Source: Dendrolimus kikuchii
Lineage: Eukaryota > Arthropoda > Insecta > Lepidoptera > Lasiocampidae
Direction: 5' to 3'
Length of the DNA stretch: 64,000 nt
NCBI GenBank assembly: GCA_019925095.2
Contig: CM034398.1
Coordinates: forward strand, 11,175,001-11,239,000
Part shown: positions 31,150 to 42,300 of the stretch, piece after piece
Layout: each line of letters starts with the position of its first letter
Position numbering within the stretch: the first letter of the stretch is position 1
The notes under the pieces: generated by a model
Database searches by the model: none
Told to the model about the DNA's origin: nothing
Seen by the model: the letters and a program-made list of their open reading frames with translations, nothing else
Program-made: the position numbers and the translations under genes

Positions 31150-33102
31150 ATTCTTTCAGTTTGCAGATTACTAGGTTTTAACACCTTATTTTGGTTTGCT
31201 TTTATTTTGCTCACAAATACAATGTTATTAATAGTTTAACATATTTAAGGTTTCGTACATTCAATGTTAAAATGTAATCAATAATATTACTTGCCTGTGT
31301 GTTTGTCTATGTTCTTTGGAACTATTGGTAGAAACAATTTGTTCACTATTTAACTAGTTTTTAAGAAAGTATTAAACAAGTACACACGTCGCCCATACTG
31401 ACAACTGATGAACTATTACATGAATTAAAAAAATATATGATATTGGCAATGGGTTCCACTCATAATTTATAGAAAACTTCAATGAAAACTTTCTTTAATT
31501 GAGCTTGTACGGAACCTTCGTGTGCAACAGTCTTCATCGATTTTATAACCAATAAAGTTTTCTGCCGCACTGAATAAAACTTGGGAATTCACTTTTATAA
31601 CTACTACCCCATTCTTTTACATCATTGTGTGACTTTATAATCACATCTAATAATTGGGTTATCTAACTAAAAATAATGTGTCAACTTAAAACTAGTAGTT
31701 CCTAAGACTGATCTTAGGTGTTCATATTCATGTTTATTGGTTTACTTTAAACTAAAAATATGGTTACCACATTATGTTCAAAACAAAAAAGTTTGTTCTA
31801 TAGGTATACAAATATATAGAGAATATACAGATATATAGAGAACATACAGATATATAGAGAACAAACTTTTTTCACAATTATAATTATTAATGATCGATTC
31901 TTAAATAACATACTTTGTTTCTATTGACAATGAATCGATAAGTTTTAGCTTTTAAACTTAATTTATTTAATTCAGTGCGGTATACGTTTCACATTAAATT
32001 TTATTACCATTTTAAAATAATAACAGATAAGTCAGTAGTAGTTTTCTAGTAAGTTGTTTTTAGATATTTTGTATTTTTGTTGACACTATTATAATAGGAT
32101 AAGGTTTTGTTCTATCATACCAACAGCGTCGTAGGTAAAGTTATTAGTTCCTAGCCCAAAGTTTAAATATGCTTCATGGTCTTTCTAGATTGAATTAAAA
32201 TTTGACACAGTCCAATAACACAGGCAAATTACAGCCTATGTGTAATATTTTGTAGCTGGTGGAAATGGCTAGTGGCCAGGGAGCCCAAGGCTTACGTGTG
32301 CTATAGTATAACATGTTATTTGAATATGTTATTATTATACAAACAGGTAACTGCTTTGGTGGATGAGTATTTTTATTCAATTTTAAGATTTTATTGTCCC
32401 ATATAATGGTTTATTTGCATATTGAATCACTATTTGGCTTTTAGAATCAATGGCAGTCTTATATTTCATTTTATAACATATATTAAATATTCATGTACTG
32501 TATAAATAAACTCGCCAACAATATTGTTTTAGTGTGTTAAAAGTAAATTATAATAAAATTAGTTTGAATATGTGTATTTTTATTGTTCTTTTTCATGTTT
32601 TTGAAATAAAACTAAAGTGTAACGAAATAATTTATTTTTAACAACTTCGCAAATTAATAAAATAATCATAATAATATACCAATACCATCTACCAACATAA
32701 AGTGATTGTCCATAATTTTTTGTTTCTAAATGCTATTTTATTCCTTACTTATGATATGAACTGGTTAAAATTACATTCTTGCAAAATCTTACTTTAGTTC
32801 CAAGTTAGATAAATTTGAAACTTTCCCTTCTTACATCCATTCAATTGAACAGATATACTTAAAATCTGGTAGTAATCCTGTGGTAATTATAAATTATCTT
32901 TTAAATTGCGGAAACTTAAACCCATAATATAAAATATATGTGATTAATGTCCAGTAGTATGTATACTCATCAAGAAAAAATGAGAGCAAACATGACTTAT
33001 ACGCTATAACTTAACCTTAATCAACATAACCCAATAAAATATAATATTCTTAAAATCAAAGGTAATATTCTATCACACTGTTATGTTTAGTATATTATAT
33101 TA
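31150..33102. other. Convergent intergenic region between GET4 and the first Nudix gene
   Basis: AT-rich 3' flank shared by the two genes. It contains AATAAA at 31551 and 31574 on the plus strand and a tandem repeat at 31800-31866. No other gene is seen. Confidence 0.5.
31800..31866. repeat. Short tandem repeat, unit about 20 bp, three copies
   Basis: The unit is close to ACAGATATATAGAGAACAT and is repeated three times with small changes. Confidence 0.75.
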
Positions 33103-34878
33103 TTATTCATCTTCTAAAACCAATGAAGTAATTTCTCTTGAGAACTTTGCTATTGTCAGTAACTTTTTATGTAAATTCATCTTTAATTTTCTACTTTTCA
33201 AATCAAGATATTGTTGAACAAGGAATCTATTAAATTCATGTACTTGTGGGTTATTTAGAAATTCATTTATGTCCATCCATTTGCACGCTAGTATTTCAGC
33301 TTCGGATTTAGTTATTGCATCGGATGTGGCCCTTAGTAAGACTACAACATAGATGTCAGAGTTTCCAAACATCATGTTATGTGTGTGTCTCATAGTAATC
33401 ATGGAATCAAATGTTGCATCAATTCCTGTCTCCTCTTTGACTTCTCTTACTGCAGCATCTTTTATGTCTTCACCTAGAAAAGGAAAACTTCTATTTAAAA
33501 TATAGGATAAGAGAATTTAATGATTAATTGCCAAAAATATATGCATATAAGATGTATGATTGAATATGTATATATAATGTATTATGTGTGCCACACTATC
33601 TTATTGGTGACAAATGTAAGATGTTTCTAAGTTAATAAATAAATGTTTCACATTGATGGTATAAGAAATAAATTAATGTTCCCACCCATACAGTATGTAG
33701 AATTTTACATTCCATATCTTCATCACTGAAATTATTTTCATGAAATCTAGTACTTGCATAGGTATTAGGTTTTGTCTGTGGCTTTGCTCGCATTAAGATT
33801 ATCCCATGGGAACCATACCTTCTCCCAGATAAAACATAGACTATAATTTATCTCTGTGCCAAATTTCAACCAGATCCATTCCACCATTCTGATTTGATTA
33901 AACAACAAACTTACACATTTGTAATATATTTTATAAGTATAGATTCTAGTCTATTTTTATCTTAAGCCTAAAGCCAAGAGGAAAGGCTTAATATTTAATA
34001 ATTATTTACAAATACCTCTCTCTACATATCCTCCTGGTAGCTTCCAATGCTTATATTCAATGTGTTTCTCTGTTACTACCAATATTTCATTTTTGTCATT
34101 TAATACCATTCCTCCAACCCCGATGTTAGTATGGCATGCTGGTGGTAGGTTGCATAAGCTATCCTTTGGTAGCCATTTGTACATCATAACAAAATTATCT
34201 CTAGAATGATGAAAGTTGAAACCCTCCTAACGTAAAATCAAACAAAATTATTAAATTCAAGGCTATGATAATTAGCTACCCAGTGTTCCTCTTTTATTCA
34301 TAACTTTTACCTTACATTTTTCATACTAATAAGCATCTTTTGTTCAAATTTGAAGAAACAGTCATACTTTTCTTGAAAAATTATTTATCTAAACTATACT
34401 TTAAAGAAGAAGTAAGTTCATATAATACAATTAGTCTGATAATGAAATAGAAATACTTCTCACCATCTTACAGTAAAAAAAAAATCATACCAACTATTGG
34501 CAATGTAAATGATCTCTTATTATTGAACAAATAAATGCTTGATATATTGCTTTTTATCTCCTTATACTATTTAAGGTAATTAAGTAAGTTTACTTTAGCA
34601 AGTAGAGGTACCCAAGCTGCATCCATAATATTAACTTTAAACCATATACATCTTCGTGCTTCAGCAGTCCATACATTAAGAGAATCTGAAATTGAGGTAA
34701 AAGTGCATGATGGGGTTATTTGAAAATTAATAGTTTTTATATAAATAAAAATATAAGAAATTGAAATGTAAGTACCTTTTAAAATAGTTTCAAATTCATC
34801 AATGTTGCATTGCTCTTTCTGAGAGTCCACTGTAATGCCATTGTATCTATCTACATTACCTTCAAACGTGCGTGACAT
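33103..34878 (-). CDS. NUDT6-like Nudix hydrolase, gene 1 (four exons)
   Basis: Minus-strand exons are 34776-34878, 34594-34685, 34016-34226 and 33103-33473. Phases match and give 258 codons. The N-terminal part ([10 protein letters not shown], then RRCIWFKVN and AAWVPLLAKEGFNFHH) is the pre-Nudix domain of NUDT6 and related plant enzymes. The Nudix domain starts near HTNIGVGGMVLN. A complete Nudix box, G-x5-E-x7-REVKEETGI, spans about residues 131-153 and is split by the last intron after [10 protein letters not shown]. Nudix enzymes cleave nucleoside diphosphates linked to another group, with Mg bound by the EE pair; the substrate of NUDT6 is poorly defined. No transit peptide is evident at the chosen start. 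A paralogue lies head to head at 39.3-45.1 kb. Confidence 0.92.
33765..33945 (+). repeat. Dispersed degenerate repeat in Nudix gene 1 intron 3
   Basis: The motifs GCCAAATTTCAACCAGATCC and ATATTTTATAAGTATAGATT match the repeat at 44055-44245 in the paralogue's intron. Orientation relative to the gene is opposite in the two cases. Confidence 0.6.
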
Positions 34879-35478
34879 TTTTTTGTGAGCTAATGTTGAG
34901 AAGCAGATTCAATATTGATGACTGATAGTCTTAAAAATTGAAGTTTTATTACATAGAAAAGTCCGGAATCTTCTGACGAAAATTATGTATTAGTAGGTAC
35001 TGGGAAATAACAACTCGGGTATGTAACAATATTTATAAAAAAAAAATATGAATTTGCACCATTTTAAATCTCTTCTTCTTTGTTTGGGGGTTATGGCTCC
35101 AACACTTTCACCTTTATAGATCATATAATTATGTTATATCTGAATGCTTTCAGCCTTGATTTTACCAATTTTTAATCAGTTAACATTGACGTCATTCATA
35201 CTCACAGAACACATGTTCATACTACTGATTATAACTTAGTGTCTCTTTGCCAGTCTTCGCTACTGATAAACTTATCTACCCGTATATATAAAGTACTCTG
35301 TGCTTATCAGATAATAAATAATAATGAATTAGATTGATATACTGATAATGAGTCTGGTATTATTATTATTCTGTTATTTTTTTTGGATTTTATGGCTTGG
35401 CAGCTAGGCTTTTAAGCCAGATCTTAGATTCAATTTAGTTTCTTCATTTTCTTAAACCTATGTGTAGCACAGCTGAAC
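34879..35478. other. Upstream region of Nudix gene 1, nothing else recognised
   Basis: AT-rich sequence that presumably contains the promoter of the minus-strand gene. It ends where the RNase H-carrying TIR element begins. Confidence 0.4.
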
Positions 35479-36931
35479 TGTAGGCTACAACTAACGCCAT
35501 TCAACGGAGTTCTTGTGAAAACTCAAAAGGCCACATTTGACTATACAGTTCACATTTGTCACAAAACACATAATTACTACTCGAAAACTATCAATATCCT
35601 ACAACTATTGTTCATTTTAGAGTAATTTTACACATTTTTAGAAAATAAAACTGCACAGCACAACGTCCCTTTCAGTTCCCGCCAAAAACTCCTCAATAGT
35701 GACTAACAACTGGCATCATATTTTTAGTGATGCGTCCAAACGTTCCACATCTGGTGTAGTGGGCGTTGGGATGTATCACTCACAGTATGATATAGTTCAA
35801 AAGGTCAAACTACCTCCTGAAAGTTCAGTTTTCACAGTTGAATGTTTATGGTTGTATATAGCGGTAGAATATGTCCTCCTTTTAAAATTAAAAAATGCAA
35901 TTATCTTTTCAGACTCAATGAGCGCTCTTCAGTCTTTAAATAAATATCTTTTTAAAACTAAACTTGTTAGTCCATTAATTGTAGAAACCCGGAATTTGAT
36001 TAAAAAATGTATTTACAAGGGTTATTCTATTATTTTGCATGGATACCAAGTCACAGAGGCATACTGGGAAACGAGAGAGCTGATAGGCTTGCCAGTGACG
36101 CAATCGAATGTGGTGATAGGGCTTATTATAAAATTTACGCTCATGACCGCCGCCGGACCGCCGACGACCATGACTTACAGCCCTGCCTAAAATCTACCTA
36201 CGTAGTTCGTGGAATAAGGTTTGGTCTGTTTCCTCTCATAATAAAGGCACATTTTATAAGTAGGTTGAACCCGAAATTCCTTTAAATTATCGTTTATTAG
36301 GTATGTTTATTGTAAATAATGACATTAATATTATTATTTTTTCTTTATATATAGTTACACTTCTAGCTTTTTAAACATATATTATTTTAAATATAATATA
36401 ATATTTACAGTATTATCTATGATTCCTTCTCTGAATCTCTCCTTTTCCAAATCCCTTTTCTTTCGCGGTTTATTTAATTTTGTATAAATGTTTCCTCGTT
36501 TTAATGTTGCCCAAAAGTATATCTAAAACTGTCTCGTCTTCTATATTATGAAATTGAATACGTTGAATAAGCTCAGCATTTGTCGTTGGCTCAACGCTAA
36601 ACGCGGAAGCCATTGAAGAAGAAAAAAACATGGTCGTTCTGAGTCCCTAGTGGAACGTAGCCATAAAGTTACGTTCCATAGACTTGCAGTTTCTTAAGTG
36701 TCAAACTCAAAACGTAGGAGTTTTTGGCGGGAACTGAAAGGAGACGTTGTGCTGTGCAGTTTTATTTTCTAAAAATGTGTAAAATTACTCTAAAATGAAC
36801 AATAGTTGTAGGATATTGATAGTTTTTGAGTAGCAATTATGTGTTTTGTGAGAAATGTGAACTGTATAGTGAAATGTGGCCTTTTGAATTTTCACAAGAA
36901 CTCCGTTGAACGGCGTTAGTTGTAGCCTACA
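35479..36931. mobile_element. TIR transposon (215-bp arms) carrying a LINE RNase H fragment
   Basis: The arms 35479-35692 and 36717-36931 are reverse complements with few mismatches, from TGTAGGCTACAACTAACGCC at the tip to GCCAAAAACTCC inside. The 1.0-kb interior carries a degenerate RNase H frame and no transposase. Part of an arm is repeated at 60428-60568. Long arms with foreign coding cargo suggest a non-autonomous DNA transposon that captured LINE sequence, or that a LINE inserted between its arms. I could not find a clear target-site duplication. Confidence 0.78.
35700..36285 (+). pseudogene. LINE-type RNase H domain, one frameshift
   Basis: Two overlapping frames (35699-36190 and 36007-36285) make one RNase H domain when read across a frameshift near 36030. 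It has the first acidic block HIFSDASKRS, the conserved glutamate block TVECLWLY, the second aspartate block IIFSDSMSALQSL, and in the other frame the C-terminal motif WIPSHRGILGNERADRLAS. This order is typical of the RNase H at the end of jockey- and I-type LINE ORF2 proteins. No RT is attached. It is inside a DNA-transposon-like inverted repeat. Confidence 0.82.
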
Positions 36932-37275
36932 ATACAACTGCGCGACTATTATACGAAGACTTAAACATCAGAATTGGCTGTATGGACTAAAGATTCCTTT
37001 GCCTGCCTTTGTGGCGAATACAACTACTACTACTACAAAACGTAGTTTGTGGTTATTAACTGATTATTATAGGTTAGGAATTTTATATAAAATTATTATT
37101 TTTATAACTTATGGAACTGTTCATTTGTACTTCGTTAATCAACATTAGTAAAGCAAATCGAATATTATAGCACAAGATGTATAACCTTTTAATTTCTCGT
37201 TCCATAATTTCTTCTAATAGTTTACTTTGTTTATCTCGAAGGTAAGACTTACGTTTTATTTGCATTTACAATAAC
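36932..37275. other. Intergenic, nothing recognised
   Basis: AT-rich sequence with a short (ACT)n tract near 37020. No gene is visible. Confidence 0.4.
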
Positions 37276-37285
37276 TAATAAGAAT

Positions 37286-37555
37286 GCATGATGAAAGAAT
37301 GACAAAACAGATATACAATGCAAAAGTGGATGGATGTAGAAGTCGTGGAAGGCCACGACACACCTTCCATGATCAAATTGATCGTATACTAGCAGGTGAT
37401 GTCAGGAGCCTCAAGAACAGACGAGCGTGCATGACAAGAGCTATGAATGTCAAAGAAGCGAGTGAGGTGTGTAAGAACAAGCCTGAATGGCGCTCTGTTG
37501 TTCGTGCCCACCCTGCAAGGGAACTGGCGTGAAGCTTTGTATGTATGTATGTATG
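37286..37555 (+). mobile_element. RTE-like LINE, 5'-truncated, 10-bp TSD
   Basis: A direct repeat TAATAAGAAT lies at 37276-37285 and 37556-37565. The insert encodes the last 82 codons of the LINE ORF (ERMTKQIYNAKVDG, GRPRHTFHDQIDR, VVRAHPARELA, stop at 37530-37532), then the ATGT tail. Compared with the 0.8-kb copy it has an in-frame codon difference (RILAGD against RVLAEGD). Confidence 0.88.
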
Positions 37556-38201
37556 TAATAAGAATTGAAGGCTGCTACTCAAATATACAATACATAAATT
37601 TTAAGTAGTGGCTGGGCGGAGGGGGAGGTATACTTACCCCCTTTTTTTTGTTAATGCAGGGGAATGTTTTCTAGCGACACGCACAGGTCCGGATAAAGGA
37701 GAAGACCTAAAGCAGCGCCTAGTGCCACCTGCTTTGTGTGTGCGTGAGACTTGTATCAACTGGCAAATCGACTCTCCTCCGATTAAAGAGGAGTTCGAAC
37801 AAACCTACCTGCGTCTCTGGTGAAAGAGTGCACTTATTTAGAACAACTCAGTATTTATGCCTATTGGCAGTCGACTTTCTCACTGTGGTGCTCCAACTTG
37901 GTTCGAACCCTGGGAAGCAGGGCAGTACTACTTTATCCAAGTAGAGGGTGATTCCACAGATACCTCCCTAAATGATGGCCCTTCACAGATATATTTACCC
38001 CTGTCATCTGGAGGTCTTGAAATTTTTGTTTTTTGATAAGCATAACCTCACCTATTTTTACATTCATATTATTGTGATGAGTAGTGAAAGGTCGCGACCA
38101 GTGATTAGAATCGTGATTTAGGTTAGGTTTAGACAGAATCGACTGGTAACCATTTACTATATTTTATATACACAAACAGTTGTGATGCCTTATGTGTTGT
38201 T

Positions 38202-38247
38202 CGGATGAATAAAACAAATGTTTCTCAACATTTGTTTTATTCATCCG
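38202..38247. repeat. Perfect inverted repeat, 21-bp stem, 4-nt loop
   Basis: CGGATGAATAAAACAAATGTT is followed by TCTC and its exact reverse complement. It lies 1 kb upstream of Nudix gene 2 exon 1. Confidence 0.9.
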
Positions 38248-38297
38248 TTTAGCAGACACTAGTAAGTTGCTTTTTAGTGTGTCAATGAATTGACTTA

Positions 38298-38437
38298 TGG
38301 CGGGTTTCTATATCTTACCGACCGTTCATTTGCCTTACTATCGGTTAAAATTTGACATAAGCTCCATACATCTAATGTCAAAATTCAACCGATGGTAGGG
38401 CAAGTGAATGAATAGTAAAATATAGGAACGACGTCTT
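38298..38437. mobile_element. Palindromic MITE, family E copy 2
   Basis: The arms pair: TTCTATATCTTACCGACCG at the left against ATATAGGAACGACG at the right. The middle has ATCGGTTAAAATTTGACAT and ATGTCAAAATTCAACCGAT. The same layout occurs at 19999 and 50233. Confidence 0.7.
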
Positions 38438-38814
38438 ATTAATGGTAACAATTTTTAAATACATTGCAGAACAAATCCATTTTTTTTTAAATTGGTTTCA
38501 AAGTAAATGTAATTATGGGTAATGGTTATTTTGATTCGTTTTTTCTTGATTACTCACTTTCTTTTGAACTTAGATTGGATTGTTTATCTTTGGACCTATG
38601 ATATAAGTGCAAAAATAAGTGAGGTTATGTTTAAGAAAAAAAAAATATTTAAAGAACTCTGGACTGTAGGGGTTGCAGAAGATATAAGTGTGACTACTTA
38701 AAATTCATGTATCAAATACCTATAGAGTTATCCAAATTACTTCCAAGTCCATGATCAGTTCTGGTTAGATAGAGAAACACACATACATATTAAAAAAACA
38801 GCTGGTCAAAACCA

Positions 38815-38940
38815 CAGGTGACCAGAAGGCTGGAGCTTACCTCTCTCAAAAGATTAGTGTGTGTATTTAGAGGAGTAATGCTACCAGCCTTCTAGGCACT
38901 CTGCCCAGTGACATTGGTAGGGTCGGGCTAGACCTATTGT
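38815..38940. repeat. Repeat with inverted AGAAGGCTGG blocks
   Basis: GACCAGAAGGCTGGAGC at the left and CTACCAGCCTTCTAG at the right form an inverted pair about 75 bp apart. The blocks match the inverted arms at 2.4-4.2 kb. Confidence 0.5.
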
Positions 38941-39303
38941 AGTTTATATATAATGTTTTATTTTCTTTTAGTTGCTTTATAGTGTAGTTTTATTATTAGT
39001 TTATAATTAATATTACATGAACTATCCTTTTTAAAAGTTGAAATAAAATATATTATGACATAGTTTTTATATAAATTCAAAATAAGTTCCATTAAACAAC
39101 ATTTTTGAACATCATTCATATAAGTTAAAAATTAAGATCTGTTGCTTGCCTCTGACTATTGTTCTAAGGACAAGGAAGGAATTTACTGGGAGTGTTTGTA
39201 TCAGTTATGGATATGTCTTTATTTGCCTAATATTATTTAAGTTTATATGACATTTAGAACTTTATATAGGCATATAGTTTATTCTGGGTTTTCTTGTTTT
39301 AAG

Positions 39304-42300
39304 GGTAATTGGTGTATGCAAATATGCAAGTAAACCATCACAGGCCACATTTATTGGTGAAAATGATAGGTATAATGGGATCACAGTTGATACATTCAAG
39401 GAGAGTTGTAATGTACAAAGTTTTAAGGAAAAACTTGAAGGTTTGCTTCTTCATTTATGCATTAAATAAAATAATTTACTGTCGAATAGAATGTCATGAC
39501 TGTTTAAAAATATTTTATTTTAGTTTAAAGAAGGATATACTGGATGTATTTTATAAGGCGACTCATAAGGTAAAGAAGCAGAAGCACCTCCTAATAGTCA
39601 GGTTCTATGTCATAACATAAATTGATACATTAAGTATTTCCAATTAAATGTTTATTGGTTCCACAGCTGAATGACAAGAACTCATTCGTGGCCAATTTTA
39701 TGTATTAACTAGATGTCCACGTGGAATTTGTTTTCAAAGCCCCCTGATTATGAAACATATTTCATTGCTGTTCCGCTCCTATTGCTCTTAGCATGATGAT
39801 ATATAACCTATACCCTTCCTCGATAAATGGTTTATCCAACACTGAAAGAATTTTTCAAATAAGACCAGTAGTTCCTGAGATTAGCACGTTTAAACAAACA
39901 AACAAACTGTTCAGCTTTATATATTAGTATAAGTATAAGATATGCACATTAGGGTGCGTTTTTGGACTATTATTTTTTAGTTCTAACCCGAAATTTTGTG
40001 GTATATGTCGGAAAAAATATCAAATACATGTAAATCAAGTCTTTTTTTGTGTTTCTATAACTCAGGCGCATTTTATGCTATAACATCTAGCTGGGTCGCG
40101 ATTTACTCAGAAAAACAATTTACAGTAGTGTCCATTGCTGCGAAAATGTAACTTATACTAGTGAGTCGATACACGTCACGTAAGTTGATTTACATCTAAA
40201 ATTCTGGTAATTCCAGTTTTTTTTACTGTTATCTCCGAACCAATGAACTTTACCAAAAAAAATATTTAAATAGCAAATTTGTTCGAAATTTAATTTCCTA
40301 CTTAGATCAAATTTTCTGAAACTTTCATTTTAGCCCAATATTAGACCTATATTCGCCCAATTTTAGTTTAATTTTAGCCCCGCTTTAGTCCAATTTTAGT
40401 TCAATATTATCCCAGTTTTAGGTGAATACCAAATTTTAGTCCAATATTATCCCAATTTTAGTCCCATTCTAGCCCAATTTTAATCCAAAAATTGCCGAAT
40501 CCCACCCCAATTTTAGTCCAAATTTAACTCATTTTATATACATAAAGTTACCCTTTATTTATATTTAAATTTTTATATAGTTTGTATTTATAATAGGTTG
40601 GGGAAAAAGTCTTTTGGCATATAGTATGTATGAACTTATAATAAGATCTCTTTGGCTATAGCATTTGTATCTGGCTGGTTTTGGTATCATTAAAAAGTTT
40701 TAATTTTAAAGAAGACAATTCCAAATTCAAATTAGGAAAATGTGTGATTTTCATTTGTTTTTCTTAGTGTTAAAATGAGTGAATCTAATGAAGAAATTCA
40801 ATACATTTTAAAATTTTACTACAAAAAAGGTAAAAATGCAACACAAGCCGCGAAAAAAATTTGTGATGTTTATGGACCTAATGCAGTATCTGTGAGAGTA
40901 GCGCAAATTTGATTTAAGTGTTTTCAATCCGGAAATTTTGATATCAAAGATGCACGTCGCTCTGGTCGCCCTGTTACGGACAAAATTGATGCCATTTTTG
41001 AAAGAGTGGAGCAAGATCGGCATATTAGTAGTTACGATGTAGCTGGAGAACTGGGAATTGACCACAAAACGGTTTTGGCGCATTTGAAAAAAGCTGGGTA
41101 CACAAAAAAGCTCGATATTTGGGTGCCTCAGGAGCTCACTGAAAGAAACCTAATGAACCGTGTACTCGTTTGTGATTCTTTATTACGACGTAATGAAACC
41201 GAACCATTTTTGAAAAAGCTGATAACTGGTGACGAAAAGTGGATCACGTACGACAAGAACGTGCGAAAAAGATCGTGGTCAAAGGCCGGTCAGGCTTCAC
41301 AGACGGTGGCGAAACCCGGGTTAACTCGCAACAAGGTGATGCTGTGTGTATGGTGGGTTTGGAAGGGCATTATTCATTATGAGCTGTTACCGCCAGGCAG
41401 GGCCATCGATTCTGAACTGTACTGCGAACAACTGATGAAATTAAAGTAAAAAGTTGAGAGAAAGCGGCCGGAATTAATCAACAGAAAGGGTGTGGTTTTT
41501 CACCATGATAACGCTAGACCTCACACATCTTTAGCCACTCAGCAAAAATTACGAGAGTTTGGTTGGGAGGTGTTAGTGCATCCAGCCGTATAGTCCTGAC
41601 CTTGCACCTTCAGATTTTCTCCTGTTTCGGTCTGTGCAGAATTCCTTAGGCAGTATCAGGTTAACATCACGAGAGGACTGCCAAAACCACTTGTCGCAGT
41701 TTTTTGATCAGAAGCCCCAAAATTTTTATAGCAATGGGATCACGTCCCTACCTACAAGATGGCAAAAAGTTATCCAACAAAATGGCACCTACATACTTTA
41801 GTCAAATGTAAATAAACTTTATAAAAAAAAAACATTTTGAATTTTTATATAAAACGCGGAGAAACTTTTTCCCCAACCTAATATGTAAATTTAATATACT
41901 GAGGGTGGTCAAGGGATACTTTTCATCCTGGATTATGGGATAGATTTATGTAAAGGTTATCCCAGATAGGATATATTTTTTATTTGTAATTTGCCATTTT
42001 CGTCATTTTGTTTATTTTGGTCAATTTGGTCATTTTGGTATTTTTGGTAGTTCTAGTAGTTTCGGTAGTTTTGATAGTTTTGGTAGGTATGGTAGTTTTG
42101 GTAGTTTTAAAATCTTTTCATGCTCAGGGAAAGTACTTAAAATTAATATTAAGGGTTGTAACTCTCAGGGATTTTTGTTTCCGACTATACAACAGAAATT
42201 CGGGTGGGAGAAGAAAAAAATATAGTCGAAAAAAATCACCCTAATGCACAAAATATGTTCTTTTTTTAAAGAGCCAATGTGATAGTAGCACATGCTACAT

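Larger units (their letters stand above)
37566..39303. other. Region upstream of Nudix gene 2; repeats and a hairpin
   Basis: It holds a possible SINE-like block at 37590-37940 (with a B-box-like GGTTCGAACCC at 37900), a perfect 21-bp hairpin (38202-38247), palindromic MITE family E (38298-38437) and a repeat with paired AGAAGGCTGG/CCAGCCTTCT blocks (38815-38940). The missing 5' exon and promoter of Nudix gene 2 may lie here, but I could not identify them. Confidence 0.45.

Noticed and set aside
40330..40540. CRISPR-like array
   Set aside because: The units are contiguous and imperfect, without constant-length spacers, in a eukaryotic intron.
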